Shown: positions 1-9,118 of the stretch, one piece after another | How the letters are laid out: every line of letters begins with the position of its first letter | Position numbering within the stretch: the stretch's first letter is position 1 | DNA from: Rhodoferax sp. | GTDB taxonomy: Bacteria > Pseudomonadota > Gammaproteobacteria > Burkholderiales > Burkholderiaceae_C | Assembly: GCA_029866205.1 (NCBI GenBank) | Contig: JARWZT010000014.1 | Coordinates: forward strand, 1-64,000 | Length of the DNA stretch: 64,000 bases | Direction of reading: 5' to 3' | Translations under genes and position numbers: made by a program | Notes under the pieces: model-generated | The model's database searches: none | Seen by the model: only the letters and a program-made list of their open reading frames with translations | Told to the model about the DNA's origin: nothing

Positions 1-2
1 CG

Positions 3-473
3 CAAGAGGCCGCCGCGCTCAAGACCGCACAAGCGACCGAGACGCAGGCCAAAGAACAAGCCCTTGCGCAGCGCGACCAAGAGACCAAGGCCAAAGCGGA
101 ACTTGCAGGCAAGCTCGAAGAAGAGAGCAAAGCACGCGCGGCGCTGCAGCAAGAAAAGGCAGTGCTGCTCCAGGAAAAGACCGCCCTCACGCAAGACAAG
201 GCAGCCCTGGAAAAGGAAAAAGCCGCCCTCACGCAAGAGACAGCGGCGCTCGAACAGCAAAAATCCAAGATCACAAAAGAGGCCGTGACGCTGAAAGAGT
301 CTATTGATCTTCAAACCAAAGAAACTGCTTCAATTCAGTTGCGCTGCCGAGACCTTGAGTCGACCAATTCGGATCTCGAGGCCCGGCAGCAATTGATGCA
401 CGAAGAGTTGGTCAAGGCAGAGGCGCAAATTGAGTTGATCAAGGACTTGATCCTTCGAGAGACTGGTTTGTAA
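3..473 (+). CDS. C-terminal part of a coiled-coil protein (5' truncated by window edge)
   Basis: The frame is open from the first bases of the window to a TAA at 471-473, so the gene begins upstream. The visible 156 residues are almost entirely Ala, Gln, Glu and Lys with regular heptad spacing and repeated units such as EKAALTQ, typical of a long coiled coil; the DNA shows imperfect tandem repetition around 170-260. No catalytic domain is visible. The sulfotransferase at 9119-10135 also ends in a coiled-coil tail, so this may be the tail of a similar glycan-modifying enzyme whose head lies outside the window, but that is only inference. The next gene starts 10 bases downstream, suggesting one operon. 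Confidence 0.75.
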   Translation, partial: QEAAALKTAQATETQAKEQALAQRDQETKAKAELAGKLEEESKARAALQQEKAVLLQEKTALTQDKAALEKEKAALTQETAALEQQKSKITKEAVTLKESIDLQTKETASIQLRCRDLESTNSDLEARQQLMHEELVKAEAQIELIKDLILRETGL

Positions 474-483
474 GAAGCCTAAG

Positions 484-1554
484 ATGCTTACAAGTCTGCG
501 CCAATGGTTTGGCAAATTATTTGGGTTGTCTACAACAGGCGCCCAACAGGTCCTCGTCCATCAAAATTCGAGTCCTGCTGCCGACAGCCAGAGCGCGGTA
601 GAGCGCGTTGATGCCGATGATGGCGGGGATTCACTGGTTCCTTATGACGAATCCCTGCTGGAAAAGGCCCGCACCCAATGGCAGTTTGGGGACTGGCAAA
701 GTCTTGCAGCCATTGAGCGAGATACCTTACAAAACCACCCTGACCGAGCAAAGCTTGCGTTGTTGGTCTCTGCTGGGCATCTGCAGTGGGGCGATGCGTC
801 TCAGGCCATGCAGTTCATGCGGCTGGCAACAGACTGGGGCATAGAAAAAAAACTGCTGGCCCGCATACTCATTGCCGGAACACACAACAGCTTGGCGCGA
901 GCGGCTGCTATCTCGGGCGGCCAGGCGCGTGCGGTTAAACATTTTGAGGCCGCGATTGCAACCGGCACTCCGGGAGCGGATGTGCGCCTCCTGACCCAGG
1001 CGCGAATCGATGCGCAAATCAGCCAGCTTCGGCTGTCGGGTTCCAAAAAATGGGGCGAAGAGTTGCCAGTTAACGCGGTTAGTGGGTTGAGCCAGGGTGC
1101 TTTACCGCGAGATCTGCCCCCAGGCGTGCGGCAGGCGTGGGTCAATGGCGTTTGGGCAGAACTCACAAAGCTCGACAACGCCGAACTTGCCGACCAGGCT
1201 AACCGTGCCGAGCTCGCCCTTTATGCGGCAGCGGGTTACCAACAATTGGACGATGATGAAGGCTTGAAGCGCTGTACCCGGCTCGCCGTGGAGTGGGGCT
1301 GTTCAAAACAAAGAGTCAATGCCATGCTGGCTGCCGGAATCCGCAACACATTCGGATTGACAGAAGTATTGGCGGGTCAGTTTGAGAGTGCTGCCAAGAA
1401 CTTTACTGCTGCGCTGCGTATTGACCACGTAGAGCCCAAGCCACAAGCCATCAAGGCCCGGGTGCGCCGGCAACTTAAATCGCTCAAAAACATTGACGTC
1501 GAAAAAACATTTGACGCTGTCTTTCAACATATTCAATATCCACTAGGAGAGTAA
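484..1554 (+). CDS. Helical repeat (TPR-like) protein with internal duplication
   Basis: A protein of 356 residues, not recognised as a named family. It appears helical and contains two related blocks at about residues 92-158 and 245-311. Each runs from an AxxxAG helix through a W-G segment (DWGIEKK and EWGCSKQ) to an AAGxRN- or AGTHN-like stretch and an FxxAI/AL helix, which looks like an ancient internal duplication. The N-terminal 60 residues are polar and variable. No signal peptide or membrane helix is seen. The stop codon abuts the ATG of the following dehydratase gene, so the two are probably co-translated. The position suggests a scaffold or accessory role in glycan assembly, which is inference. 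Confidence 0.75.
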   Translation: MLTSLRQWFGKLFGLSTTGAQQVLVHQNSSPAADSQSAVERVDADDGGDSLVPYDESLLEKARTQWQFGDWQSLAAIERDTLQNHPDRAKLALLVSAGHLQWGDASQAMQFMRLATDWGIEKKLLARILIAGTHNSLARAAAISGGQARAVKHFEAAIATGTPGADVRLLTQARIDAQISQLRLSGSKKWGEELPVNAVSGLSQGALPRDLPPGVRQAWVNGVWAELTKLDNAELADQANRAELALYAAAGYQQLDDDEGLKRCTRLAVEWGCSKQRVNAMLAAGIRNTFGLTEVLAGQFESAAKNFTAALRIDHVEPKPQAIKARVRRQLKSLKNIDVEKTFDAVFQHIQYPLGE

Positions 1555-2628
1555 ATGAGTCCGTTTGAAAAAAAAACCGTTGCAGTGACAGGTTGCTGCG
1601 GTACCGTAGGGAGCCAACTGGTCGATCAATTGCTCAATGACTGCAAAGTCGGCGAACTGATCGGTCTGGACAACAATGAGACTGAGCTGTTTTTTCAACA
1701 ACAACGTCATAAGCACAACAGCAACGCCAAGTTCTTTCTGTCCAGCATCCGCGAACGTGAACGCCTCGTTGAACTGTTTCGGGGCGTGGACATCGTCTTT
1801 CATGTGGCCGCTTACAAGCATGTCATCTTGTGCGAGCACTCTCCCTTTGACGCCGTGCAAACCAACATCATCGGCGTGAAGAACGTGATTGAGGCGGCGC
1901 AAGACTGTGGCGTAGAGCGCGTCATATTTACGAGCTCTGATAAGGCTGTCAACCCGACAAATGTCATGGGCACCACCAAACTGATGGGTGAGCGCTTGAT
2001 GACCGCTGCCAACTGCGCTGGCAAGGGACAAAGAACCATCTTTGCATCTACCCGTTTTGGCAACGTACTTGGGTCGCGCGGGTCAGTCATTCCAATTTTT
2101 CGGGAGCAAATTCGAAAAGGCGGCCCCGTCACCCTGACCGATCGCAAGATGACGCGCTTCATTATGAGCATCAAGGAAGCGGCAAATCTGGTGATTGATT
2201 CCAGCATGCTCGCCAAAGGTGGCGAAGTCTTTGTTACAAAAATGCCAGTCATTCGGATTGAAGATCTGGCGCAAGTCATGATCAACCAACTTGCACCAAC
2301 CTACGGCCATAAAGCTGAAGACATTGAAATCACCACTATCGGCACCAAAGCGGGTGAAAAGCTCTACGAAGAACTCATGAGCGACGAAGAGACGGGCCGT
2401 ACCGTCGAATTGCCCAAATATTTTGCGGTCCTGCCGTCTTACCGCAGTTTGTACCGAGAAATTGCGTACGAGTATCCCGAGGTGTTGTCCCGCACGATCA
2501 ACAACCCGTATCACTCGGCCAATGAACCTGCCCTGACCCAGGCAGAGTTGGCAGAATTTCTGCAACAAAACAATTTGCTTGACGAGTCCAACCCCCAGTC
2601 CCACCCCGCCGAGCGTTTTTGGCAATAG
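1555..2628 (+). CDS. NAD-dependent UDP-sugar 4,6-dehydratase (FlaA1/CapD/PseB superfamily)
   Basis: A 357-residue short-chain dehydrogenase of the polysaccharide-biosynthesis type, expected to convert a UDP-HexNAc such as UDP-GlcNAc to its 4-keto-6-deoxy form. A Rossmann motif TGCCGTVG lies at residues 12-19. The catalytic region has SSDKAVNP (about 127-134) followed by NVMGTTK (136-142). This gives a Met-xxx-Lys arrangement instead of Tyr-xxx-Lys, as in WbpM/CapD enzymes, although the length matches the short soluble FlaA1/PseB type with no membrane domain. The start has a strong AGGAGAG Shine-Dalgarno and abuts the upstream stop. The exact substrate and stereochemistry cannot be read from sequence. 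Confidence 0.9.
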   Translation: MSPFEKKTVAVTGCCGTVGSQLVDQLLNDCKVGELIGLDNNETELFFQQQRHKHNSNAKFFLSSIRERERLVELFRGVDIVFHVAAYKHVILCEHSPFDAVQTNIIGVKNVIEAAQDCGVERVIFTSSDKAVNPTNVMGTTKLMGERLMTAANCAGKGQRTIFASTRFGNVLGSRGSVIPIFREQIRKGGPVTLTDRKMTRFIMSIKEAANLVIDSSMLAKGGEVFVTKMPVIRIEDLAQVMINQLAPTYGHKAEDIEITTIGTKAGEKLYEELMSDEETGRTVELPKYFAVLPSYRSLYREIAYEYPEVLSRTINNPYHSANEPALTQAELAEFLQQNNLLDESNPQSHPAERFWQ

Positions 2629-2646
2629 TTACTACTTTAAAAAATC

Positions 2647-3834
2647 ATGACACATATACTTATTCTCGGTGGTGATGGCTACCTGGGCTGGCCTACTGCC
2701 ATGTACTTTTCGAACCGCGGCCATGCGGTTACGGTAGTCGACAACTACTGGCGCCGAAATACATGCAACACCCAAGATGTCGGCATGCTTTACCCGGTGC
2801 CGACTCTGCAAGAGCGCGCCAAGATTTGGTTTGAAAAGACTGGCAAGGAAATTAAAGTCGTCATTGGAGACCTGACTGATCCAGAAATCATGCGCGGCCT
2901 TTTTGATGGCAGGGTGCGCTATGACTGGGCGGTTAACCCAGAATTTAGCGGGATACCAGAAACGGTAGTGCACTATGCAGAGCAGCCATCGGCACCGTAC
3001 TCGGTCATGAACTACAAGACTGCCAACTTTACGTTGTCCAACAACCTCCTCGTCACTAACAACCTGATGTTCGCCGTGCGCGATTTTTCGCGTGAAACCC
3101 ACATTATCAAACTTGGAACTATGGGTGAATATGGCACTCCTAATATTGACATCGAAGAAGGTTGGCTTGAGATTGAGCACAAGGGACGCAAAGGAAAATT
3201 CTTGTTTCCACGACAAGCGTCATCGCTCTACCATACCAGCAAAATAATGGACACCGATCTGTTTTGGTTTGGCGTTCGAATGTGGAATCTCCGGGTTACC
3301 GATTTGATGCAAGGGCCTGTGTACGGCATGGAAACGGAAGAGTCCGCCATCGACAGCCGGCTAAAGCCCATATTTAACTACGATGAAATTTTTGGCACGG
3401 TCGTCAATCGATTCATCGCGCAAGCGGTTGTAGGCTACCCACTCACGGTCTATGGCAAAGGTGGTCAGACGCGTGGTTATCTCAACATCAAAGACACATT
3501 GCAATGCGTCCATATGTCAGAAAAAACACCAGCCAAGGCAGGTGAGCTCCGCATTTTTAACCAGATCATGGAAACATTCAGTGTTAATCAACTTGCCGAA
3601 CTCACCCAAAAAGTGGGTAATGGGATGGGTTTTAACGTCGAAATCAAGAGCCTGGAAAACCCCCGCAAAGAAGCGGAAGAGCACTATTACAACCCGACTT
3701 ACCAAGGTTTGATCGATTTGGGCGTTCAACCTCACTACCTTACCACCGAGGTGATGACCGGAATGTTCGCACTGGTCGCTGAGCACAAAGAAAACATCCG
3801 AAAAGAGGTGATCTTTCGCGGTGTTCGCTGGTAG
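2647..3834 (+). CDS. UDP-sulfoquinovose synthase (SQD1/SqdB family)
   Basis: A 395-residue member of the extended SDR family that makes UDP-sulfoquinovose from UDP-glucose and sulfite. The NAD loop GGDGYLGW is at residues 8-15. The SQD1 hallmark KLGTMGEYGTPNIDIEEG places the catalytic Thr at about 158, and YHTSK supplies Tyr195 and Lys199. Family blocks VHYAEQPSAPYS and DLMQGPVYG are also present. Plants and phototrophs use the product for the sulfolipid SQDG; no SQDG synthase homologue is evident here. The gene instead sits among glycosyltransferases, so the sugar may enter a cell-surface glycan. The NAD loop has Leu13 where the plant enzyme has Cys. The gene follows the dehydratase by 18 bases. 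Confidence 0.92.
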   Translation: MTHILILGGDGYLGWPTAMYFSNRGHAVTVVDNYWRRNTCNTQDVGMLYPVPTLQERAKIWFEKTGKEIKVVIGDLTDPEIMRGLFDGRVRYDWAVNPEFSGIPETVVHYAEQPSAPYSVMNYKTANFTLSNNLLVTNNLMFAVRDFSRETHIIKLGTMGEYGTPNIDIEEGWLEIEHKGRKGKFLFPRQASSLYHTSKIMDTDLFWFGVRMWNLRVTDLMQGPVYGMETEESAIDSRLKPIFNYDEIFGTVVNRFIAQAVVGYPLTVYGKGGQTRGYLNIKDTLQCVHMSEKTPAKAGELRIFNQIMETFSVNQLAELTQKVGNGMGFNVEIKSLENPRKEAEEHYYNPTYQGLIDLGVQPHYLTTEVMTGMFALVAEHKENIRKEVIFRGVRW

Positions 3835-3858
3835 AGCGCACGCATTTCATTGACAGTT

Positions 3859-6522
3859 ATGTCGAACCAGCAGGCAATTGAACGGTTCACAGAGGCCCGC
3901 GAGCACTATATTGCTCGCAGGTTTAATGAGGCCCGCGCCGCCATGCGACGGTACCGCAAAAATGTCCAATACGAAAAATTCACACGTGCTGATCAAAGAG
4001 AGAACCACAAGCCTGCAATATCGGTCGTCATTGTTAGCTATGGAACTGGCCTCGGACTCATCGAGTGCTTGGCGACAGTCCTTAAACAGCAGGGGCCACT
4101 CTTCGAGATAGTTGTCGTGGACAACGGTAGCAACGAGACAGTTTATGAGCATTTAGGCCGGATGCCTCTTCTTTGGATCTCCCCGCCAATTAACCTGTTG
4201 CCGAGCGAAGGTCGCAACGTGGGTGCGTATTTCGCCCAAAGCGATTTGTTGGTTTTTTTGGATGACGACGCATTGATGGAGCCGGGATATTTGATCGCGG
4301 CTATAGAGGCCATGGCGGACCCATCGCGCATAGGGCTGCGCGGGCGAATAAAGCCTAAAACTCCTGGCTCAGTGTCGCCACCACATTACGACCTCGGTGA
4401 AGTAGCCACGAATTCTGAGTTCAACCTTGAGGGCAATATGGTCATACGTAAGTCTGACTTTGCCACCATCGGTGGATTTGACCCCTTGATGTTTGGACAT
4501 GAGGGTAAGGCGCTGACGCAACAAGCCAAAATACGATTTTCTCAAAAAAATGTTGTTTACTTACCTGTCCTTGAAGTTAAACATGACTGGGCTGTTGCGG
4601 ACCGTTTAGATAAAAAGAACTTGCGACAGGCATTGGGACGTGATTATCTCGATTATTTAAGTAAATATCATTTAAATCAAGGCTTATCGGTTGTCATTCG
4701 ACACCAGGAAAAAGATGAGACGGTAATTAAATTCTTGGATTCACTAATCAACCATTGTGGATTCAAGCCTTTTGAGGTTTTATTAATTCCAAATGATAGC
4801 TTAAATGCACTGAAAATCGTTCGTCCTTACCTGTCGCACTTTTCAGTACGTGTGTTACCTTTGAAGACTGTTGAATTCAACGACATATATGATGTGGCTA
4901 AATACGCCAATATCATGATTTTTGAATCGCTCGTTTGCGCAGAAGAAGGCATGCTCGAACGTTGGATAAAACATGGGAAAACCGGGCACCAAAATGTGAA
5001 ATTGGCGTACAAGGAAAAGTTACCAATCTACAGAGATGAGCGATGTGATACTCTAAAACAAAACGAACCTGAGTTAAAAAATAGAAAAAACATAGCTGCC
5101 TCCTTAGGAGGCATCAAGAAAATACTTGAGCAAGATACGGATGTTGTCAAACCACGTGTTTTGGATGGCCTAACGCATAGCCTTAGGATTAAGGATGAGG
5201 GCAAGATAGAGGTTTATAAATCTCTATCGAAAAATTCAAATTCAACGAAAATAAAAAATCATGAATTCGAATTAAATCGAAAGATCAAAGTTCTAGTTGT
5301 TTCGCCTCGACAACTCGGTATATTAGGAACCCCTGGGACGTATCTTTTTGTTGAGGCCCTATCGGAAAAAACTGAATTAGTAGTGCTGTGTGATATCAAT
5401 GGGCGCCCCACTGATCAAGCACCTAGAGTGCACAATTCGTCTAAAAATATTAATAATATAGAAGTGCCATTTAAGTCTCTCGATGAAAAAGAAATTAAAT
5501 CTTTAATTGGAGACTTCGAGCCTGAAATCATACATATCATGATTTGGCAGAAGTGGTCGGTCATGGCGCGCCTACTAAAAAAATGCTTTCCAAAATCGAG
5601 CGTGGTTCTTGATATAAAAACACCATTGCTTGCCACTGGTCAGTCACGCGAGGAAATTCAAAAGGAAGGTGACGCCAGTCGAAATTTACCAGACTTAATT
5701 GTCACACGAGTTTTAGACGAAGAAAAAACATGGATTCCAAAAAATGATGTCCCGGTTTTTGAATATCCGCTCGGTGTGAGCATTGATGGAATTCATGGGG
5801 CAACCCCTGACAGTCCGAATAGAAAAATCAAGTGTGTTTACATTGGTTCGATACATCCTAAAAGACAAATTGAAAGACTTTTAGATCTGTGGTCAATGAT
5901 TCACGCAGGAGGAGATGCAGAATTCCACTTGGATATTTATGGGGCGGGTGGTGATCCTGACGAACTGTGGAAAAGGGTGACCGAACTTGGACTGAGAAAA
6001 AAGGTAAAGATATATAATGCGCTACCGCAGGATGAATTATTTTTCGAAATCAAAAAGTATGATTTGGGAATAGCATGGGTGCCCTGGGAAGATTATGAAA
6101 AATCTCCTTCATTAAAGTTTTTGGAGTACGGAGCATGCGGTCTCGAAATAGTTGCAACGAATACGTTTGGTCATAAAAGAAATTTGATCGATGGATATCG
6201 AGCGCATTTGTTTGAAAATACGCCCGATAGTTTTATGAGCGCTCTTGCAAACGCGCACTCTCATGTTTTAACTAAGAGAGCAAATGACGTAAACTATCGG
6301 TTATCTGTTGAACGAGATTGGAGCTTTATAGTAAGTCAATATTTTTTGTATATTTATCGTTGCTTAATAATTGACAGCAATAATGTTGAAAATAATCGCA
6401 TAAATGTTTCGGAAATCTACGCTGACATATACAGAAGCGGAGTAGACGTTCGGAAGCACCCTTTTGTCGTTCGCCGATTAGAGTACGCTGCGTCTCGCAG
6501 GGAGATGTATGAGTATCCATAA
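3859..6522 (+). CDS. Bifunctional glycosyltransferase: GT2 (GT-A) domain fused to GT4-like (GT-B) domain
   Basis: About 887 residues. The first 50 are a short helical segment. Residues about 55-270 form a GT-A fold beginning ISVVIVSYGTG, with the acidic FLDDDA motif (Asp135-137) and a GGFDPLMFGHE acceptor region. The C-terminal half (about 480-830) is GT-B like, with YIGSIHPKRQIERLL, a DIYGAGG strand and the SPSLKFLEYGACGLEIVAT donor-site region. The linker has many AT-rich codons, and A+T content rises sharply from about 4.6 kb, suggesting mosaic origin. The frame also opens with a TTG at 3850, but the ATG at 3859 is preferred. The last 14 bases overlap the next glycosyltransferase gene. Substrates are unknown. 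Confidence 0.85.
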   Translation: MSNQQAIERFTEAREHYIARRFNEARAAMRRYRKNVQYEKFTRADQRENHKPAISVVIVSYGTGLGLIECLATVLKQQGPLFEIVVVDNGSNETVYEHLGRMPLLWISPPINLLPSEGRNVGAYFAQSDLLVFLDDDALMEPGYLIAAIEAMADPSRIGLRGRIKPKTPGSVSPPHYDLGEVATNSEFNLEGNMVIRKSDFATIGGFDPLMFGHEGKALTQQAKIRFSQKNVVYLPVLEVKHDWAVADRLDKKNLRQALGRDYLDYLSKYHLNQGLSVVIRHQEKDETVIKFLDSLINHCGFKPFEVLLIPNDSLNALKIVRPYLSHFSVRVLPLKTVEFNDIYDVAKYANIMIFESLVCAEEGMLERWIKHGKTGHQNVKLAYKEKLPIYRDERCDTLKQNEPELKNRKNIAASLGGIKKILEQDTDVVKPRVLDGLTHSLRIKDEGKIEVYKSLSKNSNSTKIKNHEFELNRKIKVLVVSPRQLGILGTPGTYLFVEALSEKTELVVLCDINGRPTDQAPRVHNSSKNINNIEVPFKSLDEKEIKSLIGDFEPEIIHIMIWQKWSVMARLLKKCFPKSSVVLDIKTPLLATGQSREEIQKEGDASRNLPDLIVTRVLDEEKTWIPKNDVPVFEYPLGVSIDGIHGATPDSPNRKIKCVYIGSIHPKRQIERLLDLWSMIHAGGDAEFHLDIYGAGGDPDELWKRVTELGLRKKVKIYNALPQDELFFEIKKYDLGIAWVPWEDYEKSPSLKFLEYGACGLEIVATNTFGHKRNLIDGYRAHLFENTPDSFMSALANAHSHVLTKRANDVNYRLSVERDWSFIVSQYFLYIYRCLIIDSNNVENNRINVSEIYADIYRSGVDVRKHPFVVRRLEYAASRREMYEYP

Positions 6523-8128
6523 GTCAATATGCATCTTCGCTGCCGGTGATTTATTTAATATCGGTGGTCTCCAGCGGTCATACGCACTGCTTACTGGACA
6601 TTTGGTAAATTCAGGCCACAGGGTGATACTTGTTGGTTGGGAAAAAGACGGGAAGGTGCGACACGATCTTTCTTATTCGTTGGACGATAGAGTAGAGTTG
6701 CTTTTGGTTCAGCAATCTCGAACAAAAAAAAATTTTTACAGTATAGCCTCAAAGATTAAAAACGAATCTGTTGACGTGATCCTGATAGTAAATAGTGGGT
6801 TCCCCTCTTTATTTCTAAGTATGATCGCTTTGTATTTAGGAATTCCTTACGTGGTTTCGTTACGAGGTAGTTTTGAGTACTGTCTTCGTTACCTGTGGCC
6901 GTCTCGATTTGCACTAGACTTGCTTTTTGACGCTGCGGATGCGGCCCATGTTTTGATGCCTTCATACAAAGAGTTTTTTAAAGAGGCTGTCAAAACGAAA
7001 ATAGCAGTAATTCCAAGTCAAATAGAGTCTGCGTCCTCTTTTGCAAATACATCTATCGCAGATTCAGCAGGGAGATACAATATTATCTACTCTGGAAGAT
7101 TTTCTTTCGAAAAGCGCGTTCATTTTTTAATTGAATCTTTTGGGAGCATAGCTGCTATCTTTCCACAGTGGGATTTATGGTTAGTTGGCAACGGACCTCT
7201 GAAAGAGGATTTAATGGTTCAAGCAGGGGCCCTTGGATTGGGCGGCAGAATTTTATTCAAAGAGGCAAAGAACACTGCTGAAATGTATTCCATTTATCCC
7301 AAGGCGCATATCAAAGTACTGCCGTCTGAACAAGAGGGCTGTCCGATGGCTCTGCGAGAGGCGATGGCGCACGGCCTTCCAGTTATCGCATACCAGGAAT
7401 GCTCTGGGGCAAACGAGATTATTCACAACGGATTCGACGGTTTTCTCATAACAGCAAATCCTAATCATGTGACGGCTTTGACAGAGTCGCTAACTAAACT
7501 GATGGAATCTTCGGATTTGCGCTACAACTTGGGATTGGAGGCTATTAAAACGGCGGCTCGATATACGCCAGATCCAATCAACAAAAAGTGGGAAGAGTTG
7601 TTGTTGAGTGCTTGCGAATCCAATAATGGTTCTGTGAAAAATATTGACGGAGAAAATGCAATATCCGAATCAAGAAAATTATTGCTGAGGCTTATATCAA
7701 ACGATGATTTTAGGCCGCCATATCAATTCGATATTAATGAAGTTTTGATGGACAAATTCGCCTTCAATTATGCGGTTAGCTATGGAAGTTCATTGTTTGA
7801 CGTTAAATTTTATTTGGAAAAATATTTTGACGTTAAAATATCAGGAATGGATCCGCTGCTTCATTACGTGTCTGTGGGCCATAGTTTGAATTACAATCCG
7901 TCGCCTATGTTTGATACCTTGAAATATCGTCTATTGTATCTGAGTAATACTGATGATAGTGTCGATCCTCTATCTCATTTTATTTCCATCGGTCGTTTTT
8001 GTGGCGCAGTTCTGATTCCTATATCTTCTGACTTGGAGCGTGATGGCAACTCGTCCTTTTCTGCTGACGAGGTATTGAAAAATCTGCAACGTCAGGATGT
8101 CGATGTTTTCAATGTAACGCGATTATGA
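6509..8128 (+). CDS. GT4 family glycosyltransferase with C-terminal repeat domain
   Basis: A 539-residue protein. The N-terminus carries a GGLQRSYALL motif typical of GT4 enzymes. The donor-binding domain (about 185-350) has YSGRFSFEKRVHFLIESF, GNGPLKEDL and the EQEGCPMALREAMAHGLPVIA region with the Glu-x7-Glu pattern. Residues about 415-505 contain two copies of a motif of the form FDxxFYLxxxFDVxxxGxDPLxHYxxxG followed by NPSPMFD. This motif is often appended to glycosyltransferases of surface polysaccharides, and its role is not clear. The start at 6509 has an AGGGAG ribosome site inside the preceding gene. The low-GC codon use is unlike the chromosomal flanks. The stop overlaps the next start as ATGA. 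Confidence 0.88.
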   Translation: MSIHKSICIFAAGDLFNIGGLQRSYALLTGHLVNSGHRVILVGWEKDGKVRHDLSYSLDDRVELLLVQQSRTKKNFYSIASKIKNESVDVILIVNSGFPSLFLSMIALYLGIPYVVSLRGSFEYCLRYLWPSRFALDLLFDAADAAHVLMPSYKEFFKEAVKTKIAVIPSQIESASSFANTSIADSAGRYNIIYSGRFSFEKRVHFLIESFGSIAAIFPQWDLWLVGNGPLKEDLMVQAGALGLGGRILFKEAKNTAEMYSIYPKAHIKVLPSEQEGCPMALREAMAHGLPVIAYQECSGANEIIHNGFDGFLITANPNHVTALTESLTKLMESSDLRYNLGLEAIKTAARYTPDPINKKWEELLLSACESNNGSVKNIDGENAISESRKLLLRLISNDDFRPPYQFDINEVLMDKFAFNYAVSYGSSLFDVKFYLEKYFDVKISGMDPLLHYVSVGHSLNYNPSPMFDTLKYRLLYLSNTDDSVDPLSHFISIGRFCGAVLIPISSDLERDGNSSFSADEVLKNLQRQDVDVFNVTRL

Positions 8129-9102
8129 TTAAATATTTTTTAATTTCTGGCGGTTGTGGTTTTATCGGATTGTCTGTTGTTGATTATCTATTGACGCACT
8201 TTCCCGGTTGCCATATTAGAGTCCTTGATAATTTTCATTCTGGTGCCGCAATCGACCTTGCAGGTGTCTGTTCTTATGAACTTATTTACCCTGGTCATAA
8301 CTTTACTTCGTCGTCGGGAGTATTTCTGCTTCAGGGTGATATTCGTGATTCGGAGATATGTAATTTTGCAGCCAAGGGTGTGCAGTGTGTGATTCACCTT
8401 GCTGCGAATACGGGTGTGGGACCTTCTGTTGAAAATCCGAGGCTGGATCTAGACTGCAATGTCATCGGCACTTTCAACATGTTGGAGGCATCGCGCGGTG
8501 CTGGTGTTGATAAATTTATTTTTGCATCTTCTGGGGCGCCTGTTGGAGATATTGTTCCTCCAATACACGAGGAGGTTCCCGCGCATCCGGTTTCTCCTTA
8601 CGGCGCAAGTAAGTTGGCTGGCGAGGGGTATTGCTCAGCTTACTACAAGACCTTTGGTTTAAATACAGTCTGCTTGCGCTTTGGTAATGTGTACGGTCCA
8701 CGTTCGTCGAAGAAGTCAAGCGTTGTTGCGAGATTCATTAGGCAAGGTATAGCAGGCGAAACTTGCTACATTTTTGGCGATGGCCTTCAGACGCGTGATT
8801 TTATCTATGTCGATGACTTAGTTGGTGCAGTGATCAAGGCCATTGAAAACCCTGTGGGTGGCGAGGTATTTCAGATTGCCACTGGTAAAGAGCACAATGT
8901 GGCTGAGGTGGCCGAGATTATTAAAGCCTTGCTGGCCAATCGAGGTATAGATATGAATGTAGAGTACGGCACCGCTCGTCTGGGTGATGTCATGCGTAAT
9001 TATTCAGATACTTCTAAAGCTTTCCGGATGTTGGGTTGGAAATCTACGATGGATGTTTCAGTTGGTATTGAGAAAACAATCGATTGGTTTCTCTCGGCTT
9101 AA
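8125..9102 (+). CDS. NAD-dependent epimerase/dehydratase (UDP-glucose 4-epimerase-like)
   Basis: A 325-residue extended SDR nucleotide-sugar enzyme. It has GGCGFIG at residues 9-15, the acidic strand end VLDNFHSG, VIHLAANTGVGPSVENP, and catalytic YGASK with Tyr159 and Lys163. FGDGLQTRDFIYVDDLV and LRFGNVYGPR complete the family pattern. The Ser block reads SSGAPVG rather than the more usual SSSAVYG. A 4-epimerase or related dehydratase on a UDP- or GDP-sugar is most likely, but the substrate cannot be assigned. It is translationally coupled (ATGA) to the glycosyltransferase upstream. Codon use is AT-rich, like its neighbours. Confidence 0.88.
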   Translation: MIKYFLISGGCGFIGLSVVDYLLTHFPGCHIRVLDNFHSGAAIDLAGVCSYELIYPGHNFTSSSGVFLLQGDIRDSEICNFAAKGVQCVIHLAANTGVGPSVENPRLDLDCNVIGTFNMLEASRGAGVDKFIFASSGAPVGDIVPPIHEEVPAHPVSPYGASKLAGEGYCSAYYKTFGLNTVCLRFGNVYGPRSSKKSSVVARFIRQGIAGETCYIFGDGLQTRDFIYVDDLVGAVIKAIENPVGGEVFQIATGKEHNVAEVAEIIKALLANRGIDMNVEYGTARLGDVMRNYSDTSKAFRMLGWKSTMDVSVGIEKTIDWFLSA

Positions 9103-9118
9103 TTATTTTAATATCCAG

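Noticed and set aside
162..473. Stand-alone 103-residue gene from the internal GTG
   Set aside because: The same frame is open upstream to the window edge with identical coiled-coil character, so a truncated longer gene is more likely.
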